A stretch of DNA of 64,000 nt from Pollutimonas nitritireducens (GCF_002849615.1 NZ_PDNV01000003.1:248001-312000); one strand, 5' to 3'; positions 40,291 through 49,960 are shown, counted from the first letter of the stretch. A program made the numbers and translations. Notes: generated from the letters alone by a model not told the origin.

Positions 40291-40653
40291 ATGACAGCCA
40301 TCCAAGTCTATGACCCGGCACTGTGCTGCAGCACGGGCGTGTGCGGCGTTGATGTTGAGCAGGCACTGGTGAGCTTCTTCGCCGATGTGGACTGGGCCAA
40401 ACAGAACGGCGCGCAGATCGAGCGTTTCAACCTGGCGCAGCAACCGATGGCGTTTGCCGAAAACGCGGTGGTCAAGTCTTTTCTGAAGCGGTCCGGACAA
40501 GACGCCTTGCCGCTGGTACTGATCGATGGGGAAATGGCGCTGGCCGGGCGCTACCCAACCCGCAAGGAACTGGCGCGCTGGGCAAGCATTGCCGAGACGA
40601 CCGATAGCCAATCCACAGAAGCGAACTGCTGCACTGGCACCCATTGCTGCTGA
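40291..40653 (+). CDS. arsD: Arsenite metallochaperone and repressor ArsD
   Basis: The 120-residue protein delivers As(III) to ArsA and weakly represses its operon. Cys12-Cys13 and Cys18 in the N-terminal motif CCSTGVCG form the metalloid site. Vicinal pairs at 113-114 and 119-120 in the C-terminal CCTGTHCC match the classic ArsD pattern. The start MTAIQVYDPALCC has TGGAGA 8 bases upstream. It is first in arsD-arsA-acr3, and 17 bases separate it from arsA. Confidence 0.95.
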   Translation: MTAIQVYDPALCCSTGVCGVDVEQALVSFFADVDWAKQNGAQIERFNLAQQPMAFAENAVVKSFLKRSGQDALPLVLIDGEMALAGRYPTRKELARWASIAETTDSQSTEANCCTGTHCC

Positions 40654-40670
40654 TTGCCGGAGACATCTGT

Positions 40671-42458
40671 ATGAACTTTCTTGATCATCCGCCACGTTTC
40701 TTTTTCTTCACCGGCAAAGGTGGCGTGGGCAAGACTTCCATCGCCTGCGCGACCGCTGTGAAACTGGCGGACGCAGGCAAGCGCGTGCTACTGGTCAGCA
40801 CCGACCCGGCGTCCAACGTGGGGCAGGTATTCGGTGTAGCCATTGGCAATGCGATTACTGCCATCGTGGCTGTACCGAATCTTTTTGCACTTGAAATCGA
40901 CCCCCAAGCCGCCGCACAAACCTATCGTGACCGCATTGTGGGTCCGGTACGCGGTGTGTTGCCCGACACCGTTGTCAGAGGCATCGAGGAACAGCTTTCA
41001 GGCGCCTGCACCACCGAGATTGCAGCTTTCGACGAGTTTACCGCGCTATTGGTCGATTCTGCGCTGACGGCAGACTACGACCACGTCCTGTTCGACACCG
41101 CCCCCACCGGACACACGATTCGTTTGCTGCAGTTGCCAGGAGCCTGGAGTGGCTTTCTGGCGGAAGGCAAAGGCGATGCTTCCTGTCTTGGCCCACTGGC
41201 CGGGCTGGAAAAACAACGGGAACAGTACAAGGCAGCCGTCGATGCATTGGCCGATGCCGCTCGCACACGGCTGGTTCTGGTCGCGCGTGCGCAAGCTTCC
41301 ACACTGCGTGAAGTGGCCCGGACCCACGAGGAACTCGCAGACATTGGCCTGCGCCAGCAATACCTGGTGATCAATGGCGTCTTACCCGAGGGTGCGGCAG
41401 GTGATGACGAGCTCGCCGCTGCCGTCTTTGCACGTGAACAAGCAGCCATAACCACGATTCCTGATGCACTGAAAGCACTGCCGCGCGATCAGATCGCTCT
41501 CAAGTCCTTCAATTTGGTGGGGCTCGACGCCTTACATCATTTGCTGGACAACGTCGAAACGCTGGCCGAGCATCCGGCAGCAACAAACGCCGAACCAATA
41601 GTGGCGCCTACGCTGGCCACCCTGGTCGATGAGATCGCCGCCGATGCCCACGGTCTGGTGATGGTGATGGGTAAAGGTGGTGTGGGCAAAACCACGCTGG
41701 CGGCAGCAGTGGCCGTTGAGCTCGCGCATCGCGGCCTGCCGGTTCACCTTACCACCTCCGACCCGGCCGCGCACCTGACCGAAACCCTCAGCGAAACGCT
41801 CGAGAACCTGAGCGTGAGCCGCATCGACCCCCACGCCGAGACTGAACGCTACCGCCAGCACGTACTGGAGACCAAAGGCGCCAAGCTCGATGCCCAAGGC
41901 CGCGCCTTGCTGAAGGAAGACCTGCGCTCGCCCTGTACCGAGGAGATCGCCGTCTTCCAGGCCTTCTCGCGCATTATTCGCGAAGCAGGCAAGAAATTCG
42001 TGGTGATGGACACAGCCCCCACCGGCCACACCTTGCTGTTGCTGGACGCCACCGGCGCCTACCACCGGGAAATTGCCCGTCAGATGGACGACAAGGGCAT
42101 CCACTTCACCACCCCGATGATGCAGTTGCAGGATCCAAAGCAGACCAAAGTGCTACTGGTCACGCTGGCGGAAACCACCCCGGTACTGGAAGCTGCCAAT
42201 CTGCAGGACGATCTGCGCCGTGCCGGCATCGAACCCTGGGCCTGGATCATCAACAACAGCATTGCCGCCGCGCGCACATGCTCTCCGCTTTTGCTGCAAC
42301 GCGCCGCCAATGAACGTCGCGAAATTGATGCCGTGGCCAAAGTACACGCTCAGCGGTATGCGCTGGTGCCGCTGCTGAAAGACGAACCTGTCGGCGAGGA
42401 GAACCTGCGAGCACTGTCACAAAGCCAGGCAACCACGAACGCCGAGGCCGATCTATGA
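40671..42458 (+). CDS. arsA: Arsenical pump-driving ATPase ArsA
   Basis: The 595-residue ATPase has two homologous halves, each with a deviant Walker A (GKGGVGKT at 15-22 and again near 335) and a DTAPTGHT signature. The As(III)-sensing Cys residues are seen in SGACTTE near 114 and SPCTEE near 422. ArsA energises arsenite efflux by the membrane pump. The start [10 protein letters not shown] has CGGAG upstream. Its stop overlaps the acr3 start by 4 bases (ATGA). Confidence 0.96.
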   Translation: MNFLDHPPRFFFFTGKGGVGKTSIACATAVKLADAGKRVLLVSTDPASNVGQVFGVAIGNAITAIVAVPNLFALEIDPQAAAQTYRDRIVGPVRGVLPDTVVRGIEEQLSGACTTEIAAFDEFTALLVDSALTADYDHVLFDTAPTGHTIRLLQLPGAWSGFLAEGKGDASCLGPLAGLEKQREQYKAAVDALADAARTRLVLVARAQASTLREVARTHEELADIGLRQQYLVINGVLPEGAAGDDELAAAVFAREQAAITTIPDALKALPRDQIALKSFNLVGLDALHHLLDNVETLAEHPAATNAEPIVAPTLATLVDEIAADAHGLVMVMGKGGVGKTTLAAAVAVELAHRGLPVHLTTSDPAAHLTETLSETLENLSVSRIDPHAETERYRQHVLETKGAKLDAQGRALLKEDLRSPCTEEIAVFQAFSRIIREAGKKFVVMDTAPTGHTLLLLDATGAYHREIARQMDDKGIHFTTPMMQLQDPKQTKVLLVTLAETTPVLEAANLQDDLRRAGIEPWAWIINNSIAAARTCSPLLLQRAANERREIDAVAKVHAQRYALVPLLKDEPVGEENLRALSQSQATTNAEADL

Positions 42459-43573
42459 GCACCGCGTCATCGATCGGCTTTTTTGAACGCTACCTGTCGC
42501 TGTGGGTCGCCCTGTGTATTGCCGCTGGCATTGGCCTGGGTAGTGCTTTTCCCTTTCTGTTTCAATCCTTGGCCAGATGGGAATACGGCTCCGTCAACTT
42601 CATCGTCGCCGTGCTGATCTGGTTCATGGTGTATCCGATGATGGTGTCGGTGGATTTTTCCAGCCTCAAGCGCATCCATGAACGGCCCAAAGGGTTGATC
42701 ATCACACTGGTGGTGAACTGGCTGATCAAGCCGTTCACCATGGCCGGCCTCGGCGTGCTGTTCTTCCATTACTTCTTCATTGACTTGATCGATCCAGCCA
42801 ACGCCAGCCAGTACATCGCCGGGCTGATTCTGCTCGGCGCTGCGCCCTGCACCGCCATGGTATTTGTGTGGTCGCAACTCACGCGTGGCGACGCGACCTA
42901 TACGCTGGCACAGGTGGCGCTCAATGATGTGATCATGATCTTCGCGTTTGCACCCTTGGTTGCGTTGCTGCTGGGCGTTACCGATATCCAGGTGCCCTGG
43001 GCAACCTTGATTCTGTCAGTGGGATTATACGTGTTGATCCCGCTGATCGCCGGCGTCATCACACGCATCAGGCTCAGTCGGGAAGCAGACAATCAAGCAC
43101 AAGCAGACCTGGCGGTCTCGCGCTTCAACGCCCGGGTCAAGCCCTTGTCGATACTCGGCCTGCTGGGCACGGTGGTTCTGCTGTTCGGCTTTCAAGGTCA
43201 GATCATTCTCGATCAGCCCCTACTGATAGCGTTGATCGCGGTCCCGCTACTGATTCAGTCCTATGGCATTTTTGCCATTGCCTATGGTGCGGCGCGGCTG
43301 TGGAAAGTCCCATTCGATGTGGCAGCCCCTTGCGCATTGATCGGCACGTCCAATTTTTTCGAACTGGCCGTGGCTGTGGCCATTGGGCTGTTTGGTCTCA
43401 ATTCCGGTGCAGCGCTGGTCACTGTGGTCGGCGTGCTGGTGGAAGTGCCAGTGATGTTGTCGCTGGTGTATTTCGCTAACCGCAGCGCCGGATGGTTCCC
43501 AACGACAGAGTCGACATTATCCAAAGCGCGCGAATCCCACCTCAACCAGACACGAGGAGAACGCCATGTTTAA
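42455..43573 (+). CDS. Arsenite efflux permease of the Acr3 family
   Basis: The 372-residue transporter has ten hydrophobic segments and Acr3 signatures: the conserved Cys in [14 protein letters not shown] near 130 and the Glu in [16 protein letters not shown] near 305. It expels As(III), possibly Sb(III), using proton motive force or the ArsA ATPase. Pairing ArsDA with Acr3 rather than ArsB is known but less common. The 3' end carries a GAGGAG site and an overlapping ATG for a tiny downstream frame. Confidence 0.94.
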   Translation: MSTASSIGFFERYLSLWVALCIAAGIGLGSAFPFLFQSLARWEYGSVNFIVAVLIWFMVYPMMVSVDFSSLKRIHERPKGLIITLVVNWLIKPFTMAGLGVLFFHYFFIDLIDPANASQYIAGLILLGAAPCTAMVFVWSQLTRGDATYTLAQVALNDVIMIFAFAPLVALLLGVTDIQVPWATLILSVGLYVLIPLIAGVITRIRLSREADNQAQADLAVSRFNARVKPLSILGLLGTVVLLFGFQGQIILDQPLLIALIAVPLLIQSYGIFAIAYGAARLWKVPFDVAAPCALIGTSNFFELAVAVAIGLFGLNSGAALVTVVGVLVEVPVMLSLVYFANRSAGWFPTTESTLSKARESHLNQTRGERHV

Positions 43574-43687
43574 TACTGCAACGGTCGCATTGGATCTGGC
43601 TCCGGCCTCCAGAATTCATGCGGCTTTTTCGCGTATCGCCCGCAACTTGATCCATATTAAGAAATCGGGCCCTGATCTGAACGCCTG
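43565..43687 (+). CDS. Possible 40-residue peptide or gene remnant after acr3
   Basis: The frame starts [18 protein letters not shown] inside the last codons of acr3 and runs 40 residues, with GAGGAG 6 bases before the ATG, the strongest ribosome binding site in this operon. The product has no hydrophobic segment and no family I know. It could be a real coupled peptide or the N-terminal stub of a gene truncated by recombination. The next gene starts 96 bases later. Confidence 0.35.
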
Positions 43688-43783
43688 AACGGTTGGTCTG
43701 TCAAATCCATAGTGCGGCGGATAGAGAGTTTACTGGACTCAGCATGACTATCACCCGTCCGCCCGTTCCTATAGGAGAAGTTC

Positions 43784-44392
43784 ATGAAATTCACCATATA
43801 CGTGCGCAACCTCGCTGACTCGCTCACCAGTCTGATAATTCGCTCAGCTTCGGCCCACTGCGACACGGAGGATGGGCCGGCAGTTACCGATGGGCGTCGC
43901 GCCCTGGATTCCGGTAACGTCAATATCGCGTTGAAATGGGTGCGTCCCGAAGACGAAAGCGAGGTTCGTACGGCCTTTGAGCGCGCACGCAAGGTCCGGG
44001 CGGTCGGCGGTGACGCTGCGGCGCTGGCGGATCAGTGGTTTCTGGAAAATCTGGTGCGCATCCACCGCGCCGGCGAAGGAGAGGGCTACGAGGGCATTAA
44101 GCCTGCCGGAACCGCGATCCCCCCGCAGGTTCGCGCTGCGGACGAAGCGCTCGAACGGGGTACGATTGAACCTTTGCGTGGCTTGATTGAAACAGAACGC
44201 TGGGCAGAACTGGAAAAGCGCTACACCCACGCCCTCGCGCTCAAAGATTTCAATACCGACGATCTGGTGGCAGCACGTAACTACATGGACGCATACGTCT
44301 CGTTCTTCAAGTATGCCGAAGGCCATGATCACGCACACGCCCATGCCGGCCATGCGCACGAGCATGCTTCGGGCGGTTGCGGACACAACTGA
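43784..44392 (+). CDS. DUF6448-like His-rich protein with NiSOD-type leader
   Basis: The 202-residue protein has a 24-residue leader (MKFTIYVRNLADSLTSLIIR then SASA) without a proper hydrophobic core, followed by HCDTEDGPAV. The core (residues about 25-175) matches, from memory, the DUF6448 family, with NVNIALKWVRPEDE, LVRIHRAGEGEGYEG and YMDAYVSFFKYAEG. The tail (181-202) has eight His and one Cys. Only two Cys exist (26 and 199). Cleavage before His25 would expose an N-terminal His-Cys-Asp, as in nickel superoxide dismutase. Ribosome binding site TAGGAG precedes the ATG. Metal binding is inferred. Confidence 0.75.
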   Translation: MKFTIYVRNLADSLTSLIIRSASAHCDTEDGPAVTDGRRALDSGNVNIALKWVRPEDESEVRTAFERARKVRAVGGDAAALADQWFLENLVRIHRAGEGEGYEGIKPAGTAIPPQVRAADEALERGTIEPLRGLIETERWAELEKRYTHALALKDFNTDDLVAARNYMDAYVSFFKYAEGHDHAHAHAGHAHEHASGGCGHN

Positions 44393-44787
44393 TGTTCTGG
44401 TTCACCAGGGTTCGATCGAACTCGATGGCACCAACGTTGCAAGATAGCCGCCTGGCGCTGACGCGCAGGCTGCGCCGATCCACGCCAATCCGTCGGGGTG
44501 ATTTGGTGGTCGTGGATTCGCGCGCGCTGGGTAAACCCATGGTCAAGCGCATCATTGGCCTGCCGGGCGAGACGGTGACAATCAAGGCTGGCAAGGTCCG
44601 CATAGACGGTCGCGCCCTGGAGGAGCCCTATGCCAGCTTGTCGGTATTCACCGACACTTACCGGGTGCCACCGGATCACTATTTCCTGCTGGGCGACAAC
44701 CGTGACGCCTCCAGCGACAGCCGAACTTGGCGCGACCCTTATGTTCCTCGAACGGCCATCCTTGGCCGGATTCTTGGAGTGCGCTAA
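44392..44787 (+). CDS. Soluble S26 signal-peptidase-like protease (SodX-like)
   Basis: The 131-residue protein has the S26 serine-lysine dyad: Ser11 in NSMAPTL and Lys52 in VKRIIGLPGE. The box GDNRDASSDSR at 101-111 is also present. No membrane anchor precedes Ser11, unlike housekeeping LepB. Small soluble S26 proteases of this size are known as nickel-type superoxide dismutase maturation proteases. Its ATG overlaps the stop of the DUF6448-like gene by one base (TGATG), so the upstream protein is the likely substrate. The start at 44392 is preferred over an ATG five codons earlier. Confidence 0.85.
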   Translation: MFWFTRVRSNSMAPTLQDSRLALTRRLRRSTPIRRGDLVVVDSRALGKPMVKRIIGLPGETVTIKAGKVRIDGRALEEPYASLSVFTDTYRVPPDHYFLLGDNRDASSDSRTWRDPYVPRTAILGRILGVR

Positions 44788-44890
44788 GCACGGCAAACGC
44801 AAGAACCCATGCTTCCATAGCAACAATGAACGCTTCTGCTTGCTACGACGCAGCGCCCGTCAGTAACGATTTTTTGCCCGAGCGACCGCG

Positions 44891-46651
44891 TCAGTGCGGC
44901 CCGCCCTCTTCCCAGTCGATCCAGTCGATGTCGTTGGCTGCCACGTAGGTGTTGACCGCCACGCCGATCGTCGGGAACAAATATCCGTCGAAACGCTCGA
45001 ACAGGCCGAAGCGCCTCAGCTTGTCTTTCACCGGATCCTTCATTTCGGCAAAGCACAGGCGTGCCCCGCGAGCTTTCAGCTCATCATCAAATTCCTTCAG
45101 CATATCGGCCGCCGTGACATCAATGCTGGTCACAGGCTCAGCCGCCACGACCAGCCATGAAACCGGACGGGGTGCTGCGTTCAGTGCGTCGACCGCCGAA
45201 CGATGGAACCACTCGGCATTCGCGAAGAACAGTGGCGCATCCCAGCGAAACAGCACCAGCCCCGGAATCTGGCGTGCCTCGGGATAACGTTTCAGATCGT
45301 GATAGCCTTTGAGTTGATTCACACGCCCCAGCACGGCAAAGTGCGGCCGCCAGCCATCCCATAAAAACTCGATTACAGCGATTACGATCGCCAAGCCTAT
45401 GCCGGGTATCGGACCCAGCGCCACAACGCCCACGCTACATGCAATGGATAGCCAGAACTCCCACCGCTGAATGCGGTAGATCCGCTTGAGGTCGCGCAGA
45501 ATAAAGAGTTGAGTAGCAGCCGATATGACGACGGCGGCCAGCGCCGCATCCGGAAGATTTCGAAGAAGACCGGGCGCCAATACCAGCAGTACCGCCACCA
45601 CCAATGCGCCTACCACACACGCAAGCTGGGTCTGTCCCCCCGCCGCTTCCACCACCGGTGTGCGGGATGCACTGCTGCTGACGGGAAATCCCTGGAAGAA
45701 AGCCGTGGCCAAATTGGCCGCGCCCAAGGCTACGGCCTCCTTGTTGGGATCAACCGGCTGCCCGAGCCGGGTGGCATAACTGCGGGAAAGAATACTGGTT
45801 TCAGCAAAGGCAAGAAAGGCGGCTGCCATGCCGCCCGCAATGACTGCCCCCAAATCAGCCCAACCCACCAGGGGAAACGCAGGCATCGGAAAACCCCTGG
45901 GCAGTTCGCCTAACACGGCAATCTGCGTTTCCAAGCCAAAAGCAAATACCGCGAGAATAGCAAGTACCACAGCCGGCAGCGCGCCCGGGACACGACTGTA
46001 TCGATTGAGCACATCCATGACGGCCAAACATCCGACACCGACTGCCAGCGCCCACGGCATAGTGGCGCCATCCCAGAGACCTTGGGCAAAGGCCATAAAA
46101 CGTTCCGGCGCGCTCGCGCCCCCCGCCTGGAACCCGAACAGGGCCGGAAACTGACTGATCATCACCGTCAGGGCAATACCATTCATGTATCCATAACGTA
46201 TGGGTTTGGACAGCAGCTCGCTCACAAAACCGAGGCGCGCAACGCCTACCACCACGCAGGTCAACCCGGCCACCAGGGCCATACCGCCGGCAAGCACGAT
46301 AGCGCGATCAGGCTCCCCATGAGCCAAGGGAAGCACCACAGCAAGTATGATTGCTGCCAGGGCGGAGTCGGGGGCGACGACTAGAATGCGACTGGGGCCG
46401 AAGAGCGCGTAGACCAGCAGAGGGACAATAGTCGCGTACAGGCCATAGATGCCGGCAAGTCCGGCCGCCACCGCATAAGCGATGCCAACCGGCACGAGCA
46501 CCGCCGCGAGGGCCAATCCAGCCATAATGTCAGCCCCCAGCCATTCCGTTCGATAGTGACGCGCAAGATGCAGCCCCGGCATCCAGGCCAAGGGCCCACG
46601 ATCTGGGGACGGAGGAAGGTCGGAATAACGCGCGTTATCGGTTTGGTTCAT
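44891..46651 (-). CDS. SulP family anion transporter with STAS domain
   Basis: The 586-residue transporter has the SulP signature in the first half (ADIMAGLALAAVLVPVGIAYA near 38-58) with 10-12 hydrophobic segments, and a C-terminal STAS domain (about 440-560; VLFRWDAPLFFANAEWF, TSIDVTAADMLKEFDDEL). Substrates in the family include sulfate, bicarbonate, molybdate and other oxyanions; the substrate is not evident. The start MNQTDNARYS was chosen over one 15 codons upstream; neither has a strong ribosome binding site. It converges on the S26 protease gene. Confidence 0.9.
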   Translation of the reverse strand: MNQTDNARYSDLPPSPDRGPLAWMPGLHLARHYRTEWLGADIMAGLALAAVLVPVGIAYAVAAGLAGIYGLYATIVPLLVYALFGPSRILVVAPDSALAAIILAVVLPLAHGEPDRAIVLAGGMALVAGLTCVVVGVARLGFVSELLSKPIRYGYMNGIALTVMISQFPALFGFQAGGASAPERFMAFAQGLWDGATMPWALAVGVGCLAVMDVLNRYSRVPGALPAVVLAILAVFAFGLETQIAVLGELPRGFPMPAFPLVGWADLGAVIAGGMAAAFLAFAETSILSRSYATRLGQPVDPNKEAVALGAANLATAFFQGFPVSSSASRTPVVEAAGGQTQLACVVGALVVAVLLVLAPGLLRNLPDAALAAVVISAATQLFILRDLKRIYRIQRWEFWLSIACSVGVVALGPIPGIGLAIVIAVIEFLWDGWRPHFAVLGRVNQLKGYHDLKRYPEARQIPGLVLFRWDAPLFFANAEWFHRSAVDALNAAPRPVSWLVVAAEPVTSIDVTAADMLKEFDDELKARGARLCFAEMKDPVKDKLRRFGLFERFDGYLFPTIGVAVNTYVAANDIDWIDWEEGGPH

Positions 46652-46797
46652 GGAAAGGCACAGCAGCTGCCGGTGTGGAAAAGTAAACGTTACCACCTTC
46701 TTTCACGACGGCCGCACTGGATGCGAAAAGGGGCGGGAACCGACTCGAACAAACGCAAGGTACGGGGACGTGCCGTTGCGCATGATAAGCGGCTATA

Positions 46798-47532
46798 TCA
46801 GTTGGTGCCTTGGCTCACAGAACTTCCGGCTTTGAGTTCATCGCTTACGATGCGTCCATCAACCAGCGTAATCGTGCGGTCGCACGATTCAGACAGGCGA
46901 GGATCGTGCGTGACGATCAAAACCGCACAATCAAGCGTTTTATTAAACCGCCTGAACAACTCGAACACGTTGTCGGCTGTTTTTGTGTCGAGATTGCCCG
47001 TTGGCTCATCAGCGAGCAATAGTGCGGGGCGGGTCACAAGCGCGCGCGCTATGGCCACGCGTTGCTGCTGTCCTCCCGACAGATCACTGGGCTTTACGTC
47101 AACATAATCTCGCAACCCAACTTCAGAAAGCAGGTCGATGGCGTGATCGCGATCTTTTTGTGACGGTTTTCCGTTAGTCAGCATCAGTGGCATCAATACG
47201 TTTTCAACAGACGTGAAGGCCTGTATCAGGTGATGAAACTGAAAGACGAATCCAAGCTGCGCACCACGCAATGCCGTACGCTCTGCGTCGCTCATCCGGG
47301 CTGTAGGCCGATCCAGAAGGTACAGCTCGCCAGCGGTAGGCGCGTCGAGCAAGCCCAGCATATTGAGCAAGGTACTTTTTCCCGAACCCGAAGGACCAAC
47401 GAGTGCCGCAAAGTCATGCGCGCCTATATTGAGATCAATGCCATGCAGCACTTCTATTTCATTGGGTTTGCCGAGGTTGTAGGACTTGCGCAGACCTTCA
47501 AGCCGGAGAATTGATCGACCATGGTCAAACAT
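46798..47532 (-). CDS. MacB/LolD-type ABC transporter ATP-binding protein
   Basis: The 244-residue ATPase has Walker A GPSGSGKST near 47, the Q-loop, signature SGGQQQRVAIARAL near 150, Walker B LLLADEPTGNLD near 170 and the H-loop VTHDPRL. The TGNLD form places it in the LolD/MacB/FtsE group, which works with FtsX-like permeases. It starts 8 bases inside the upstream permease gene and ends the three-gene unit. Confidence 0.92.
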   Translation of the reverse strand: MFDHGRSILRLEGLRKSYNLGKPNEIEVLHGIDLNIGAHDFAALVGPSGSGKSTLLNMLGLLDAPTAGELYLLDRPTARMSDAERTALRGAQLGFVFQFHHLIQAFTSVENVLMPLMLTNGKPSQKDRDHAIDLLSEVGLRDYVDVKPSDLSGGQQQRVAIARALVTRPALLLADEPTGNLDTKTADNVFELFRRFNKTLDCAVLIVTHDPRLSESCDRTITLVDGRIVSDELKAGSSVSQGTN

Positions 47533-48727
47533 AACGAATAGCCTCTACAGGATGCAAGCGCGAGGCGCGCCACGCAGGGACCATGGCCGCCAACAGGCCA
47601 GTCAGCGTTGCCACCCCCATGGTGACGAAGAGCAGCCCTCCCGGCAGAGGAATATAGAACAATTTGGGGCCAAAACGATTGAAACTCCAGATCAGGCCAT
47701 AGCCCAGTGCCGCGCCGAAAATGGATCCCAAGAAGGCTAACAAGCCGCCCTGCAACAGAAAGACACCCAATATCTGCTCGCGTCGTGCGCCCATGGCGCG
47801 CAGGATTCCGATTTCGCGGGTGCGCTGCGTGACCGTGATGGCCAGAACGCTGGCTATCCCAAACGCGACTGAAATGGCCACGAAGAAACTGATCACAGAC
47901 GTTGAAATGCGCTGCGATGTCAGTGCATTCATGAGCTGAGCATTAGACTGGATCCAGCTTTCGGACTTCAGACCTGTCAATCGCGCAATCCTCCTTGCAG
48001 CAACATCCGCGGCGAACAAATCTCGAACCGTGACGTCGATAAGCGTGACGCCGCCGGCCAAGTCAAGCAGCGACTGGGCCTGCTTTAAGTCGACGTACAC
48101 ATAACGCAGATCGAGCTCCCGCACACCTAACTCAAAAATTCCCATCACGGTTACAATCGCGTGGCGGTCATCTCCGGTCTCAAGCCTCAGTTTGCTGCCC
48201 ACCTCAAGCCCCAAGTCATCAGCCAATAGTCTCCCTATGACAGCATTGCCCGCGCCCACTCGAAACTGGCCTGCAACAATGTCTTCACTTACTGGAACAA
48301 TGCGTTCATATCGAACCGGATCGATACCCAGCAGGGAGACAGACTTGATTACGTCGCCGCGGCGCGCAAATGCGGGACCGGCAACGACCGGCGAAACGGC
48401 GGTCGCCTCAGGCAGGGTATCAAGGACGCTCTGCACTTGGATCCAGTTATTGATTGAGCGCAGGCGCTGCCCACGTTTCTCGTCGATCCGAAGCGCCAGA
48501 GTGCCGTCAGGAACGCCAATCACTGCATTTTCTTCGCGAGGCGGTTCAACGCGGATATGAGACTGCGTACCTAACGTTCGATCGATGATGTTGCTCTGCA
48601 AACCCAAGATCAGCGTCGTTATGAAGACGATGACCGACACCCCGACCGCGATTCCAACCAGAATAAGCAGGGTCTGTGAAATGCCTTGTCTCAAAAATTT
48701 GATGGCTATCATCAGTTCCAGCCACAT
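47525..48727 (-). CDS. FtsX/MacB-like ABC transporter permease
   Basis: The 400-residue permease has an N-terminal membrane helix (about 17-40), a periplasmic MacB_PCD-type domain (about 45-250) and three C-terminal helices (about 270-300, 322-345, 362-385) typical of FtsX-fold exporters. QRTREIGILRAMGARREQIL near 303 is the conserved cytoplasmic loop. The ATG at 48727 (MWLELMIAIKF) has GGTGGG upstream; a GTG four codons earlier is also open. Cargo is unknown; lipoprotein or macrolide-type export is possible. Confidence 0.88.
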   Translation of the reverse strand: MWLELMIAIKFLRQGISQTLLILVGIAVGVSVIVFITTLILGLQSNIIDRTLGTQSHIRVEPPREENAVIGVPDGTLALRIDEKRGQRLRSINNWIQVQSVLDTLPEATAVSPVVAGPAFARRGDVIKSVSLLGIDPVRYERIVPVSEDIVAGQFRVGAGNAVIGRLLADDLGLEVGSKLRLETGDDRHAIVTVMGIFELGVRELDLRYVYVDLKQAQSLLDLAGGVTLIDVTVRDLFAADVAARRIARLTGLKSESWIQSNAQLMNALTSQRISTSVISFFVAISVAFGIASVLAITVTQRTREIGILRAMGARREQILGVFLLQGGLLAFLGSIFGAALGYGLIWSFNRFGPKLFYIPLPGGLLFVTMGVATLTGLLAAMVPAWRASRLHPVEAIRYV

Positions 48728-48745
48728 ATGCGTGCCCACCGTCGA

Positions 48746-49960
48746 CTAGAACTTGAATGGTACTTCTTTGCGCGTTTCGGCATCGGGTAACGCAGCGTTT
48801 GAACCATGAACAATGACTCTTACGCGCTTTCCTTCGGTCAGGTCGACAGACGTCGACACCCAGTCTCCTTCCTGAAGGCCCGACGTCACTTCCGTCATAG
48901 CCCCGCCCTGCAAACCAAGCGAAACTCGAACTTCCCGTGCGACACCATGGCGTATACGCCAGACGCTGGCTTGCGTGCCGCGCTTCTTGAACAATGCGTC
49001 ATTGGGCAGAGCAAGCGCGCTTTCCTGTCGACCGGTTTCCATGGTGGCCGTAACCGTCAAGTCGTCACGCAGATAGTGAGGGGGATCTTTAATAGCCAAT
49101 CGCACGTCCACAGTGCCACGCTGCGCATCTATGCTGGGAGCAATGCGATGCACCACTGCGGCAAATCGTTGCAAGGGATAGGCATCGGCAACGCAAACGG
49201 CCTGTTGGCTTACCCTGAGCAGGCCAAGGTTGCGCTCGTCGACAGGCACCAAAATCTCAACGCCGTCATCATGCGCAATTTCAAGCAGCACTTTCCCCGG
49301 TTGTACCAAGTCACCCGGCTCGACATTGCGTGTAAGAACGGTCCCCGGAAACTGTGCACGCAATACACTCTTGGACAAAGCCGCCTCGGCCGCGTCCAGC
49401 CGGGCCCGTATCAAAGCCTCTTCGATTTGCCCCGGGCCAAGCGACGCTGCATCGACCCGTGCCTGCTCAACCCCCGCCAATGCGATAGCCAACGCCTGTT
49501 CTGCTCTCTCCGTCTCTTCACGCGGCGTTGCCTTCGACGCCAACAACACTTGGCGCCGTTTAACTTCACGCCTGGCCTGCGCCAATTGCGCCTCCGCCTG
49601 CTTCAAGTCAGCCATAGCCCGGGGCCGACGGACATCGTCCAATTGTGTCAGAGCGGCCAAGGCTTCCCGCTGCCTGGCGAGCAACTCGTCGGCCCGCAAG
49701 CGAATCAGCACTTGGCCTGCAACAACGTGATCGCCCTCCCGGACTGGCCTGTCAGTAACCACACCGGTGATCTCGCTTCCCACCTGAACGCGGGATTCCG
49801 ACACGACGCGGCCTGTTGCCACGACGTACTGCACAAGTGGACGGTTGACCATCTGGAACCCTGAGACTTCCGGACCCAGCCATGCGCGATAAGCAATGAA
49901 CCCGAAGCCCACCAACAGAACAATGGCTACCAAAGCCCACTTCCTTTTCTGCCTTAACAC
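48746..49960 (-). CDS. HlyD/MacA-type periplasmic adaptor protein
   Basis: The 404-residue adaptor has an N-terminal membrane anchor (about 8-27), a biotinyl-lipoyl half motif (VGSEITGVVTDRPVREGDHV near 61-80), an alpha-helical hairpin rich in Ala, Arg and Glu (about 93-190), the second lipoyl half (PGTVLTRNVEPGDLVQPGK) and beta-barrel domains. It would link the ABC pump to an outer-membrane channel; none is encoded nearby. It is first in this adaptor-permease-ATPase operon. Confidence 0.9.
   Translation of the reverse strand: MLRQKRKWALVAIVLLVGFGFIAYRAWLGPEVSGFQMVNRPLVQYVVATGRVVSESRVQVGSEITGVVTDRPVREGDHVVAGQVLIRLRADELLARQREALAALTQLDDVRRPRAMADLKQAEAQLAQARREVKRRQVLLASKATPREETERAEQALAIALAGVEQARVDAASLGPGQIEEALIRARLDAAEAALSKSVLRAQFPGTVLTRNVEPGDLVQPGKVLLEIAHDDGVEILVPVDERNLGLLRVSQQAVCVADAYPLQRFAAVVHRIAPSIDAQRGTVDVRLAIKDPPHYLRDDLTVTATMETGRQESALALPNDALFKKRGTQASVWRIRHGVAREVRVSLGLQGGAMTEVTSGLQEGDWVSTSVDLTEGKRVRVIVHGSNAALPDAETRKEVPFKF

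Noticed and set aside
35615-46700. Integrase gene or duplicated ssrA 3' end marking an island boundary
   Set aside because: None could be found by reading, so no attachment sites are annotated although the location suggests an island.
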